DNA from: an uncultured Blastocatellia bacterium
Lineage (GTDB): Bacteria > Acidobacteriota > Blastocatellia > Pyrinomonadales > Pyrinomonadaceae
Direction of reading: 5' to 3'
Length of the DNA stretch: 64,000 bases
Assembly (NCBI GenBank): GCA_946480785.1
Contig: CAMLLD010000015.1
Coordinates: forward strand, 18,255 to 82,254
Part shown: positions 8,752 to 16,535 of the stretch, one piece after another
Numbering within the stretch: position 1 is the first letter of the stretch
Layout: each line of letters starts with the position of its first letter
Notes under the pieces: generated by a model
Told to the model about the DNA's origin: nothing
Databases searched by the model: none
What the model saw: only the letters and a program-made list of their open reading frames with translations
Position numbers and translations under genes: made by a program

Positions 8752-9612
8752 ATGTTTCCGCAGACCGCATTCATCAAACACCTGGTTGCTTTGGTCGTCA
8801 TTACGATCGCCTTAGCCACAGGTGCTTGCGCTGCTCTACAACCGATCGATACAAGCGGACCGCGGGCCAACGAGCCCGCGTATCCGATCAGCCTGGCCGA
8901 CACGTCCGCGCGGCTCGAACAAGCTTCAGTCGCGTGGTATCAGATGTCGCAACACTACGGACTGCCCGGCAAGACCGACGCGAACCTGAATCCTTATACA
9001 GGAACAGTGGAGAGTTTACCGGCGAACGCTGGTCCAATCGTACTGCCGAAAGTCGGCACTGAGCCGGTGCAGACTGAAGAGCAGACACGCGAGTCGCTGC
9101 GGCGGTTCATCGCCGATTGGCGCCAACTCATCGGCGCCGATCCGGAGCAGTTGTCTTTAGTCGAACGAACCGACGATCCGTCCGGAGTGAAAACCGCTCG
9201 TTACGAACAGAAGCCGTTTCGTTATCCGCTGCGCGGTGGCTACGGCAATTTCGTCATTCGTTTTCAATCTGACCGCCAGGTGGTCTCTCTTTCGAGCAAC
9301 TGCATTCCCAACGCCGACCGCCTGCAACCGGCATTGAATGGTCTGACTCCGAAAATCACCGCCGCTGAAGCCATCGATCGGGTAAGAAAACAAGTCGTGA
9401 CCACGCCTGCCGTGAATGGACCATCACAAACGTTCACGCTGCCGGCGAACGCGACTTTCACAGTGCACGATCTGGTGGTTTACGCACAGCCAGCGCCGGA
9501 CCAGGGCAACGGTCTGCAACTACGTCTCGCCTGGGAAATACAAGTAACGAACGGCCCCGTAAAGACGGTCTACTACGACGCGATCGCCGACCAGGTGATC
9601 GCGACGGCTTGA
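8752..9612 (+). CDS. Exported protein of unknown function
   Basis: 286 aa from the ATG at 8752, which has GAGG seven bases upstream; a TTG at 8713 would add 13 unconvincing residues. A signal peptide (hydrophobic core LVALVVITIALATGACA) may be cleaved as an ordinary or, less convincingly, a lipoprotein signal, because the lipobox TGAC is poor. The mature part contains an alternation of helices and strands, including RRFIADWRQLIGADPEQLSL and GGYGNFVIRFQSDRQVVSLSS. The latter is reminiscent of PepSY-like propeptide folds in extracellular proteins, but the match is not strong enough to name. It diverges from the zinc-ribbon gene. Confidence 0.6.
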   Translation: MFPQTAFIKHLVALVVITIALATGACAALQPIDTSGPRANEPAYPISLADTSARLEQASVAWYQMSQHYGLPGKTDANLNPYTGTVESLPANAGPIVLPKVGTEPVQTEEQTRESLRRFIADWRQLIGADPEQLSLVERTDDPSGVKTARYEQKPFRYPLRGGYGNFVIRFQSDRQVVSLSSNCIPNADRLQPALNGLTPKITAAEAIDRVRKQVVTTPAVNGPSQTFTLPANATFTVHDLVVYAQPAPDQGNGLQLRLAWEIQVTNGPVKTVYYDAIADQVIATA

Positions 9613-9659
9613 CCGCGCACGGTGGACCTCGTTACTTGACCAAAGGAGAACGAATTAGC

Positions 9660-10430
9660 ATGCTAAGAATCCGACAAGGGGGAACTACGTCTATGAATAA
9701 TAATTTCGATCCTACTAACAACGTTTCATGGCAATTAGGTCACCGCGGCAGAGTGGCGGTATTTATTGACGGCAACAATCTTTTCCACGCAGCGCGCTTT
9801 CACAACATCGACGTCGATTACAACAAACTACTCCGGGTCCTGCTCGGAGACGGTCGCTTGTTACGAGCTTTTTTCTATACCGGCGTAGACGTCGGCGCCG
9901 AACGTCAACAGGGATTTCTATTGTGGATGCGTCGTAATGGTTTTCGGGTAATTCAGAAGGAACTGAAAACTTTTTACGACGGCACGCGCAAAGCAAATCT
10001 CGACGTGGAGATTGCGGTCGACATGTTGTCGCTGGCCGGTCGTTACGATACGGCGGTGCTCGTTTCCGGTGACGAAGATTTTGTTTACGCGGTGAATGCG
10101 GTGGCTTACAAAGGCTGTCGCGTGGAGATCGCCGGCTTTAGATCCAACACCGCGCCGAAGCTGATCGACGTCGCTGACTACTTCATCGATCTCGGTGAGA
10201 TCGCCGAAAAGGTGCGCAAAGAGGCGTCGCATGGACCGCGTTATGACGAACGCGATCTGCACGATCATGTGCCGCAGTATTTGCCGGCCGACGGGATGCC
10301 GCTGCCGAAACCACAGCCTGACGCTTTTCAAACGGCGATGCGAGTGGTATTAGAGACTGAGATCGGCGAAGACGAAGCGGCGGAATTTCAGGCCGCGAGC
10401 GAGTTCATCAGGATCACAGACGACCATTAG
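9660..10430 (+). CDS. NYN-domain (LabA/DUF88, PIN-like) ribonuclease-family protein
   Basis: 256 aa. The NYN fold is recognisable from the strand VAVFIDGNNLFHAA (first catalytic Asp), the segment KANLDVEIAVDMLSLAGRYDTAVLVSGDEDFVYAV (further Asp residues) and GCRVEIAGFRSNTAPKLIDVADYFIDL. NYN proteins are metal-dependent RNases related to PIN domains. The catalytic acidic residues seem intact, so RNA cleavage is likely, with unknown target. A C-terminal tail of about 70 residues is acidic and Pro-rich. Two starts are possible: ATG 9660 behind AGGAG (11 bases upstream) and ATG 9693 behind AAGGGGG. It is followed 6 bases later by the DUF2203 gene. Confidence 0.85.
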   Translation: MLRIRQGGTTSMNNNFDPTNNVSWQLGHRGRVAVFIDGNNLFHAARFHNIDVDYNKLLRVLLGDGRLLRAFFYTGVDVGAERQQGFLLWMRRNGFRVIQKELKTFYDGTRKANLDVEIAVDMLSLAGRYDTAVLVSGDEDFVYAVNAVAYKGCRVEIAGFRSNTAPKLIDVADYFIDLGEIAEKVRKEASHGPRYDERDLHDHVPQYLPADGMPLPKPQPDAFQTAMRVVLETEIGEDEAAEFQAASEFIRITDDH

Positions 10431-10436
10431 CCGCGC

Positions 10437-10814
10437 ATGAAACTGTTCACAATTCAGGAAGCGAATGCGCTTCTTCCGAGCGTGAGAACGATCGTTGGGA
10501 AGATTCAGCAGGCGCACCGCAGAGTCGCGCAATTTCGCGATGAAGCGAAGGAAGCGGCCGAAGCTGCTGAACGAGGCGGCGGCGGTATTTCTTCCGGCGT
10601 CGCTTACGCGCAAGCGCTGACTGAGTTGACGAGCACGATCGGCGAGCTGGAAGCGCTCGGCGTGCAGCTCAAGGACTTCGAACGCGGCCTCGTGGACTTT
10701 CCCTCACTGCGCGACGGCCGCGTCGTGCTGCTCTGCTGGCAAATGGGCGAAGGCGACGAACTCGAGTGGTGGCACGACGTCGACGCAGGCTTCGCCGGCC
10801 GCACCCCGCTATAG
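10437..10814 (+). CDS. DUF2203 family protein
   Basis: 125 aa. The family pattern is clear end to end: KLFTIQEANALLPSVRTIV at the start, a coiled-coil middle (HRRVAQFRDEAKEAAEAAE), GVQLKDFERGLVDFPSLRDGR, then VVLLCWQMGEGDELEWWHD and the ending GFAGRTPL. DUF2203 proteins are short cytoplasmic proteins of unknown function with conserved Trp, His and Gly-Arg in the C-terminal half. The length is typical. It directly follows the NYN gene, so the two are probably co-transcribed. No function is proposed. Confidence 0.88.
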   Translation: MKLFTIQEANALLPSVRTIVGKIQQAHRRVAQFRDEAKEAAEAAERGGGGISSGVAYAQALTELTSTIGELEALGVQLKDFERGLVDFPSLRDGRVVLLCWQMGEGDELEWWHDVDAGFAGRTPL

Positions 10815-10887
10815 CCTCGACCCCAAAGGTACAAAGTCAACGCCTGCTTAATTTTCTCGTTGACCACTTAAAGTTCTTCCTGATAGG

Positions 10888-11991
10888 ATGCGCCCGATCG
10901 CGATGAAAGCAACCGGCGACTTCCAAACTTCACCCCAAGAGCGAAAATCTACACTTATCGAATTTCCCGGCGTGTCGCGAAGTTCCATGCCCGAATGGCG
11001 CAAGGAACTCAGCGAACGCGTCCGTGAAGTACAGGAACGCCGCGCGCGCGAAGCCGCTCACGAAGCAGCCGAAGCCGAGCGCCAGCGCGCGACCGAAGTC
11101 AACAATCCGCCGCAACTCGAATTGTTACCCCGAACCGAAACGCCGGCGATGAATCCGCTCGTCGCCGCCGCGCTCAAGCGCATCGAACGCGCGCACCAAA
11201 GCGCTTCGGTTGAAGCTCGTCCACCGAGAACGTCGCTCGCGACCGCAGTCGCGTACGCGCCGGAACGAGAAGAAAGCCCTATGAACGAGACGGATCCCCC
11301 GACTATCCAACTCGAATTTGAACCCGAAGTGGCGGCTGTCGAAGTATTGGAACCGGCCGTCGAAAAGACTCATCTGGCGATCGTGCCGCCGCCGAGCGAA
11401 ATGGTGATTGAAGCGCCGGTTGAAGTGCGCGTTGAATCACAGATCGAATCTATTGAGGCGCCGCTCGAATCCTTCGTCGCGAAAGCTGAGCCTGCGCAAG
11501 CGCCGCGCCGATTGATCATCGAGAACGATCCGTCGCTCAACTATCTCGATTCGATTTGCCGCAGCGTGCGGGTCGACGACATCGAGAACCGCAGCGCTTC
11601 CTCGTTTCGACGAGTCGTATGCGCGGTGCTTGATCTGATCTTCTGTGCGTTGCTGACTGCCCCGATTGCGGGCGCGTTGTATCTCGCGGGCGGAAGTTAT
11701 CATGACCCGCGCGCGATCGCGGTGATGGGTGGGTGTTTGGTTGTCGTGATGTTTCTTTACTTGACGTTGACGACGGCGCTCACCGGACGCACGTGGGGCA
11801 TGCGTGCGTTGTCGCTGCGCGTCATCGACACGAAGACGGGATTGATTCCGACGGGCGGGCAGTCAGTTGGGCGCTCGTTCTTATACTTGTTTTCACTCGC
11901 CACCGTAGTTGGGATTTTGTTCGCACTCGTCAGCCGCGAAGGTTACACTGCGCACGATCGATTTACCGGTACCGCAGTCGTGGCAACCTGA
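10888..11991 (+). CDS. RDD-family membrane protein with long charged N-terminal region
   Basis: 367 aa. The first 225 residues are low-complexity and charged (Glu, Arg, Ala, Pro) with a coiled-coil stretch (ELSERVREVQERRAREAAHEAAEAE), presumably cytoplasmic and disordered. Residues about 230-365 are an RDD domain with the defining Arg/Asp arrangement and three membrane segments (CAVLDLIFCALLTAPIAGA; AVMGGCLVVVMFLYLTLTT; FLYLFSLATVVGILFALV), ending in HDRFTGTAVV. RDD proteins include transporters and membrane proteins of unknown role. A TTGACC (10860-10865) and TAGGAT (10884-10889), 18 apart, could be a promoter. If so, the real start would be Met6 at 10903. It is followed by the NFACT gene one base after its stop. 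Confidence 0.82.
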   Translation: MRPIAMKATGDFQTSPQERKSTLIEFPGVSRSSMPEWRKELSERVREVQERRAREAAHEAAEAERQRATEVNNPPQLELLPRTETPAMNPLVAAALKRIERAHQSASVEARPPRTSLATAVAYAPEREESPMNETDPPTIQLEFEPEVAAVEVLEPAVEKTHLAIVPPPSEMVIEAPVEVRVESQIESIEAPLESFVAKAEPAQAPRRLIIENDPSLNYLDSICRSVRVDDIENRSASSFRRVVCAVLDLIFCALLTAPIAGALYLAGGSYHDPRAIAVMGGCLVVVMFLYLTLTTALTGRTWGMRALSLRVIDTKTGLIPTGGQSVGRSFLYLFSLATVVGILFALVSREGYTAHDRFTGTAVVAT

Positions 11992-11992
11992 A

Positions 11993-13405
11993 GTGCATCC
12001 GCAACTCCTCCAGCGCATCGTCGAAGAGCTTCGCACCAACCTCACCGGCAGATACCTCGGAAAGATAATTCAACTCAGTTCGGTTTCGTTCGCCTTTGAT
12101 TTCGGTCTGCGCGGGGAGTTTTTGTATGTGAATGTAGATCCCGCGAGTCCGCGGTTGTATTTGATTCGGCGGCGAGTGAAGGAACTCGAGCGAGCAAGTG
12201 TTCCGCTAGGGGCTTTCGGCCAGTTAATGAGAGATAAGCTTGGCGGGCGAAGTATTACGTCTGTTGAAAAAGAAGTTGCTGACAGGATCGTTAGGCTGAA
12301 TTTCGACTCGTTGACTCTGCTGGCGCAACTCACCGGAAGGAGTGCGGATCTCTTTTTACTCGACGGCGATCAAATCGAAGGCGGGTTGAGGACACAGATA
12401 AAAGGGATGTATCAACCACCGGCGTCGATCCGTGAAATCCATGTTGAAGAAGAGCTCACGCAAGCGCACGCCTCGCCGTCAGAAGCCGCCGACGCCTACT
12501 ACTCAGCGCTGGACCGCGATCGCGAATTTGAGTCGCGTGCAAACAACGTTCGTTCCCAACTGCTGAAGTCGCTTCGCCAGAAAGAAAAACTCAAACAGAA
12601 CCTCGAACAGGATCTCGCAAGGCACGGCGATCCGGACGAGCACAAACGTATCGGCGACTTGCTGCTGGCGAACGTCGCTACCGCTTCGCGCGCCGGCAAC
12701 AAGGTGACGCTCGCGGACTACTACGCCGACGGCGCGCCGCAGATTGAGATCGAGGTGGATGAGAACACGTCGCTTCAGGATGAAGCGGCGCGTCGGTTTC
12801 GCCTTTACGGAAAAGCGAAGCGCGCGCGTGAGGAGATCGCTGAGCGGATGGTGCAGCTCGACCGCGAGATAGCGCAACTTAATCATCAGTTAGAGGGGAT
12901 TTTAAGGATTATTGAGGAGCGGGACGAAACAGGTTTAGCGACCTTCATTGCTGCGAAAACTGCGCACAAGATACCAACCAAACAGTCCAAACGACCTGCC
13001 TCGCGCGGCGCACGCGTGTCGGGCGACTCGCGCCTGCCCGGCGTGCGGCGCTACTTATCGACCGATAGCTACGAGATACTCGTCGGCCGCGCGGCGCGCG
13101 ACAACGACAACCTTACGTTCAAGATCGCGCAGCCGAACGACCTGTGGCTGCACGCCGGCGACTATCCCGGCTCGCACGTCGTCATTCGCAACCCGACGCG
13201 CAAAGACATCCCGCATCGCACGATCGTCGAAGCGGCGCAGCTCGCCGGAAAGTTCAGCCAGGCGAGCGAAGACTCCAAAGTCGTCATCCACTACACTCCA
13301 CGAAAATTCCTCTCAAAACCCAAAGGCGCCGCCCCAGGCCTCGTGCGCCTCTCGCGCTTCAAATCAATCACCGTCGAACCCAAAGAGAGTATCGAGCGAC
13401 TGTAG
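11993..13405 (+). CDS. NFACT-family (RqcH/Rqc2/FbpA-like) ribosome quality-control protein, apparently lacking the HhH domain
   Basis: 470 aa from a GTG one base after the RDD stop; the N terminus VHPQLLQRIVEELRTNLTGRYL fits the family there. NFACT-N spans about 1-165, ending KGMYQPPAS. A long coiled coil follows (about 185-345), and then the NFACT-R domain (PGVRRYLSTDSYEILVGRAA...NDLWLHAGDYPGSHVVIRN). In RqcH the family works on stalled 50S-peptidyl-tRNA complexes and adds C-terminal Ala tails. The helix-hairpin-helix segment normally between NFACT-N and the coiled coil (about 80-100 residues) seems absent, because the text passes from QPPAS almost directly to SPSEAADAYYS. That accounts for the short length compared with about 570 residues in Bacillus RqcH. 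Whether it still tails peptides is open. Confidence 0.88.
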   Translation: MHPQLLQRIVEELRTNLTGRYLGKIIQLSSVSFAFDFGLRGEFLYVNVDPASPRLYLIRRRVKELERASVPLGAFGQLMRDKLGGRSITSVEKEVADRIVRLNFDSLTLLAQLTGRSADLFLLDGDQIEGGLRTQIKGMYQPPASIREIHVEEELTQAHASPSEAADAYYSALDRDREFESRANNVRSQLLKSLRQKEKLKQNLEQDLARHGDPDEHKRIGDLLLANVATASRAGNKVTLADYYADGAPQIEIEVDENTSLQDEAARRFRLYGKAKRAREEIAERMVQLDREIAQLNHQLEGILRIIEERDETGLATFIAAKTAHKIPTKQSKRPASRGARVSGDSRLPGVRRYLSTDSYEILVGRAARDNDNLTFKIAQPNDLWLHAGDYPGSHVVIRNPTRKDIPHRTIVEAAQLAGKFSQASEDSKVVIHYTPRKFLSKPKGAAPGLVRLSRFKSITVEPKESIERL

Positions 13406-13409
13406 CAAG

Positions 13410-13450
13410 CCATCCACAGATTACGCAGAGTCTGTGTAATCTGTGAATGG
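13410..13450. repeat. Near-perfect palindrome between NFACT and hemL genes
   Basis: Two 20-bp arms (13410-13429 and 13431-13450) around a single central base, with two mismatches, one of them a G-T pair. The core CACAGATTACGCAGA / TCTGTGTAATCTGTG resembles short dispersed palindromes found between genes in many genomes. It could act as a terminator for the upstream gene, but there is no T-run. Related fragments occur near 33163-33175 and 51289-51301. Confidence 0.75.
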
Positions 13451-13468
13451 TTTGTTATTCTCACGCCC

Positions 13469-14746
13469 ATGCGATCTGAGGAACTGTTTGCGAAGGCGAT
13501 CGAACTGATACCGGGCGGGGTGAACTCGCCGGTGCGCGCATTTCGCGGCGTCGGCGGCACGCCGCGCTTCATCAAGTCTGCGCGCGGCGCGCACATCACC
13601 GACGTCGACGGCCGCACTTACATCGACTACGTCGGTTCGTGGGGCCCGATGATCCTGGGCCATGCCGATCCCGAGGTCGTCGCCGCTTTACAAGAGGTCG
13701 CCGCGGGCGGCACGAGCTTCGGCGCGCCGACAGAACTGGAAGTCGATCTCGCGCAGGAAGTCGTCGACGCGGTACCGTCGATCGAGATGGTGCGTATGGT
13801 GAGCAGCGGCACCGAAGCAACGATGTCCGCGATTCGTCTCGCACGCGGCGTCACCGGCCGCACGAAACTCATCAAGTTCGAGGGCTGTTATCACGGACAC
13901 GCCGACAGTCTCCTCGTTAAAGCCGGCTCCGGCGTCGCGACTCTCGGCTTGCCCGACAGCCCCGGCGTTCCTGCCGCGCTCGCTGAGAACACGATCACAG
14001 TTCCCTTCAACAACGCCGCCGCGCTCGAAGAAGTCTTCAGCGAACATCACGACATCGCCACAGTAATCATCGAGCCCGTCGTCGGCAACATGGGCTGCGT
14101 CCCGCCGCAACCCGGCTACCTCGAAGCCGTTCGCAAACTCACCAAAGCCAACGGCGCGCTGCTGATCTTCGATGAAGTGATGACGGGCTTTCGCGTCGCC
14201 CGCGGCGGTGCGCAGGAGCTTTACAACATCGCGCCCGACATTACGACCCTCGGCAAAATTATCGGCGGTGGTCTGCCTGTCGGCGCTTACGGTGGCAGCC
14301 GCGAGTTGATGAACCACATCGCACCCGCAGGCCCGATCTATCAGGCGGGAACGTTGTCGGGGAATCCTTTATCGATGACCGCGGGACTCGTCACGCTTCG
14401 TCGCCTGCGCGACAAGTCGGTTTACGACCGCCTCGAAGCGTCGTCTCGCAGACTATGTGAGGGCTTGGCAGTGGCGGCTGCGAAAGATGGGATAAAGAGC
14501 ATAACAAACCGCGTCGGCTCGATGTGGACCAGCTTCTTCACAGACGAACCCGTCATCGACTGGCAAACGGCCAACCGCTCCAACCGCGAACGCTACGCCG
14601 GGTTCTTTCACGCGATGCTGAACGAAGGAGTCTACCTCGCGCCGTCACAGTTCGAAGCTGCTTTTGTCAGTCTCGCGCACACTGACGACGTCATCGAACA
14701 AACGGTAGCGGCCGCAACGAAAGCACTCAAGACAATCACTAAATAG
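13469..14746 (+). CDS. hemL: Glutamate-1-semialdehyde 2,1-aminomutase
   Basis: 425 aa, the normal family length. This is a PLP-dependent class-III aminotransferase-fold enzyme that moves the amino group of glutamate-1-semialdehyde to give 5-aminolevulinate, the first dedicated tetrapyrrole precursor in the C5 pathway. Seen directly: [20 protein letters not shown] at the start, the PLP phosphate-binding stretch [36 protein letters not shown], and [18 protein letters not shown] with the Schiff-base lysine. It ends by overlapping the convergent histidine-kinase gene by 8 bases. The organism should therefore make haem or cobalamin precursors by the glutamyl-tRNA route; hemA is not in the window. 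Confidence 0.97.
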   Translation: MRSEELFAKAIELIPGGVNSPVRAFRGVGGTPRFIKSARGAHITDVDGRTYIDYVGSWGPMILGHADPEVVAALQEVAAGGTSFGAPTELEVDLAQEVVDAVPSIEMVRMVSSGTEATMSAIRLARGVTGRTKLIKFEGCYHGHADSLLVKAGSGVATLGLPDSPGVPAALAENTITVPFNNAAALEEVFSEHHDIATVIIEPVVGNMGCVPPQPGYLEAVRKLTKANGALLIFDEVMTGFRVARGGAQELYNIAPDITTLGKIIGGGLPVGAYGGSRELMNHIAPAGPIYQAGTLSGNPLSMTAGLVTLRRLRDKSVYDRLEASSRRLCEGLAVAAAKDGIKSITNRVGSMWTSFFTDEPVIDWQTANRSNRERYAGFFHAMLNEGVYLAPSQFEAAFVSLAHTDDVIEQTVAAATKALKTITK

Positions 14747-16526
14747 GCAGGTCGATACTGAACTCCGATCCCTTCCCGGGTTCACTCGCCACACTGATCT
14801 TCCCACCATGCTGCTCGACGATCTGCTTCACGATCGCGAGCCCCAAACCCGTACCGCGTTTCTTCGTCGAATAGAAAGGCTCGAAAATGCGCTCGCGCGT
14901 CGCGTTGTCCATTCCCTTGCCTTCATCCGCGATCCGAATGCGCGCGTAATACTTCCGCGTCAAACCATCGCCATTCCCATCCGTCGTCAACAACTCCGTC
15001 GAGATGCGCACAGGCGCGTTCTCCTGGCTCGCATCGATCGCATTCGCAATCACGTTCACGAACACCTGTCGCAACTGATACGCGTCCCACTGCCCGATGA
15101 TCGCGCGATGCGCAAACTCGCGCTGCACGTTCGCATTCTTCTCGAGGATCTTGTCGCTGACGAGATCGATGCTGTTTTCGAGTGACTCGTGCAGATCGAC
15201 AGCGGAACGTTCCAACTCCTTCTGCCGCGAAAACTGCGTCACGTCGACGACGAGTTTGTTGAGGTGCTTGATGCCGCGCTCGACGAGCTCGATCGTGTTG
15301 AGCGCGTCCTGATCGTTCACGCTATCGCGCAACATCGAAACGCCGAGACGAATACTGCCGAGCGGGTTCCGAATCTCGTGTGCGACTTGCGTCGTGGCTC
15401 GTCCAACTGCGGCGAGTGATTCGCTGCGGCGCAGCGTGCGTTCAGCTTCAGCGACTTCCGTCGCGTCGACCATTGTCACGATCTGGCCGCGATCGCCGTC
15501 GATCGCGAGCGGCGAGGAATAGACGTCGAATGTTTTGTCTTCGCCTTCGACCTGCGCCAGGAAACGACCGTGATACGTCGCGCGGTTGACGCGAATAGCA
15601 GTCACAGTTTCGAGCATCTTCATCGCATCGTCAGACGCGAATCGTTCGAGCACCGAAGCGCCGATGCTTGCGTTGGGAAAGATCTTGAAGAAGGCGGCGT
15701 TCGCGCTGCGGATGCGATCTTCCGGGTCGATCGCCACCACTGCGCTGACCATGCCTTCGAGCAGTTGCGTGGTGAACGTGCGCTCGCGGCGCGCTTCGAG
15801 CATGCTGCGGCGCATTTGCCAGAAGTGATGCTGCACCTGCCAGATCGTGCCGAGGGCGACAAGCCCTCCCGCGCCGAGCGCGAGCAAGCTCCAGGTAAGG
15901 ATCGAGTTTCGCGCCTTCCGCTGCGCGGCAAAGGTGGTATTGATGTTTTTCGTCTGAAGTGCCTGCAACTCGGCGTAGATGGCATCGATATCCTTATCAA
16001 CGTCAGTCAGCAAGTCATGGCCCTTCAGACTGTAGAGTTGCACATCCTTGCTCAATTCAACGTACTGCTGGAGGTCTGTGCGAAGTTTGCCCCAGTTCAC
16101 GTCGGCGCTGTCAGGAGTATGGTTTAACTGCACCATAGATTTATTCAGATCATCGCGTGCGATGTCGAGCCTGAAACTGAATGGCGGCGCAAGACCCTTT
16201 TGTGAAAGCGCTGTGTGTCGAACGCGAGCTTCGGTATCGACCTGCACCGTCTTGAACCGCAGATCTGATAAGAGGTTCTGCCAAACGGCAGTTCGCGAGG
16301 CCAGGTCACGAGCGTTCTCACCAATCTGCTCCATCTCCTTCGCACTACGCCAACCCAACCAGGAGATCAGACCAAGCAGCAGCAGAAAGCCAATGATGAG
16401 CGGCGTGATCGCACGAAGGAATGCGCGCCTCGCGAGATCCGTCGTCGCGGCTTCAGCAGACGGCAACGCCGCCGGCAGGTTTCTGCGCCGGTAAACAACT
16501 TCGGTTTTCTTCTCAGCGGGTTGCAT
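14739..16526 (-). CDS. Membrane sensor histidine kinase with PAS domain
   Basis: 595 aa. A cytoplasmic N-terminal tail (about 40 residues) precedes TM1 ([20 protein letters not shown]). An extracytoplasmic helical sensor region (about 65-205) follows, then TM2 ([19 protein letters not shown]). A PAS-like domain (about 250-350, [25 protein letters not shown]) leads to HisKA with the phospho-accepting His near residue 383 ([18 protein letters not shown]). The ATPase domain has N ([10 protein letters not shown]), G1 (DEGKGMD), F ([13 protein letters not shown]) and G2 (LGLAIVKQ) boxes, all intact. No receiver domain is attached and no response regulator is adjacent. It starts 9 bases after polA stops, so it may be co-transcribed with polA and the HDAC-like gene. 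Its signal is unknown. Confidence 0.93.
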   Translation of the reverse strand: MQPAEKKTEVVYRRRNLPAALPSAEAATTDLARRAFLRAITPLIIGFLLLLGLISWLGWRSAKEMEQIGENARDLASRTAVWQNLLSDLRFKTVQVDTEARVRHTALSQKGLAPPFSFRLDIARDDLNKSMVQLNHTPDSADVNWGKLRTDLQQYVELSKDVQLYSLKGHDLLTDVDKDIDAIYAELQALQTKNINTTFAAQRKARNSILTWSLLALGAGGLVALGTIWQVQHHFWQMRRSMLEARRERTFTTQLLEGMVSAVVAIDPEDRIRSANAAFFKIFPNASIGASVLERFASDDAMKMLETVTAIRVNRATYHGRFLAQVEGEDKTFDVYSSPLAIDGDRGQIVTMVDATEVAEAERTLRRSESLAAVGRATTQVAHEIRNPLGSIRLGVSMLRDSVNDQDALNTIELVERGIKHLNKLVVDVTQFSRQKELERSAVDLHESLENSIDLVSDKILEKNANVQREFAHRAIIGQWDAYQLRQVFVNVIANAIDASQENAPVRISTELLTTDGNGDGLTRKYYARIRIADEGKGMDNATRERIFEPFYSTKKRGTGLGLAIVKQIVEQHGGKISVASEPGKGSEFSIDLPI

Positions 16527-16535
16527 TCGGGTCCG

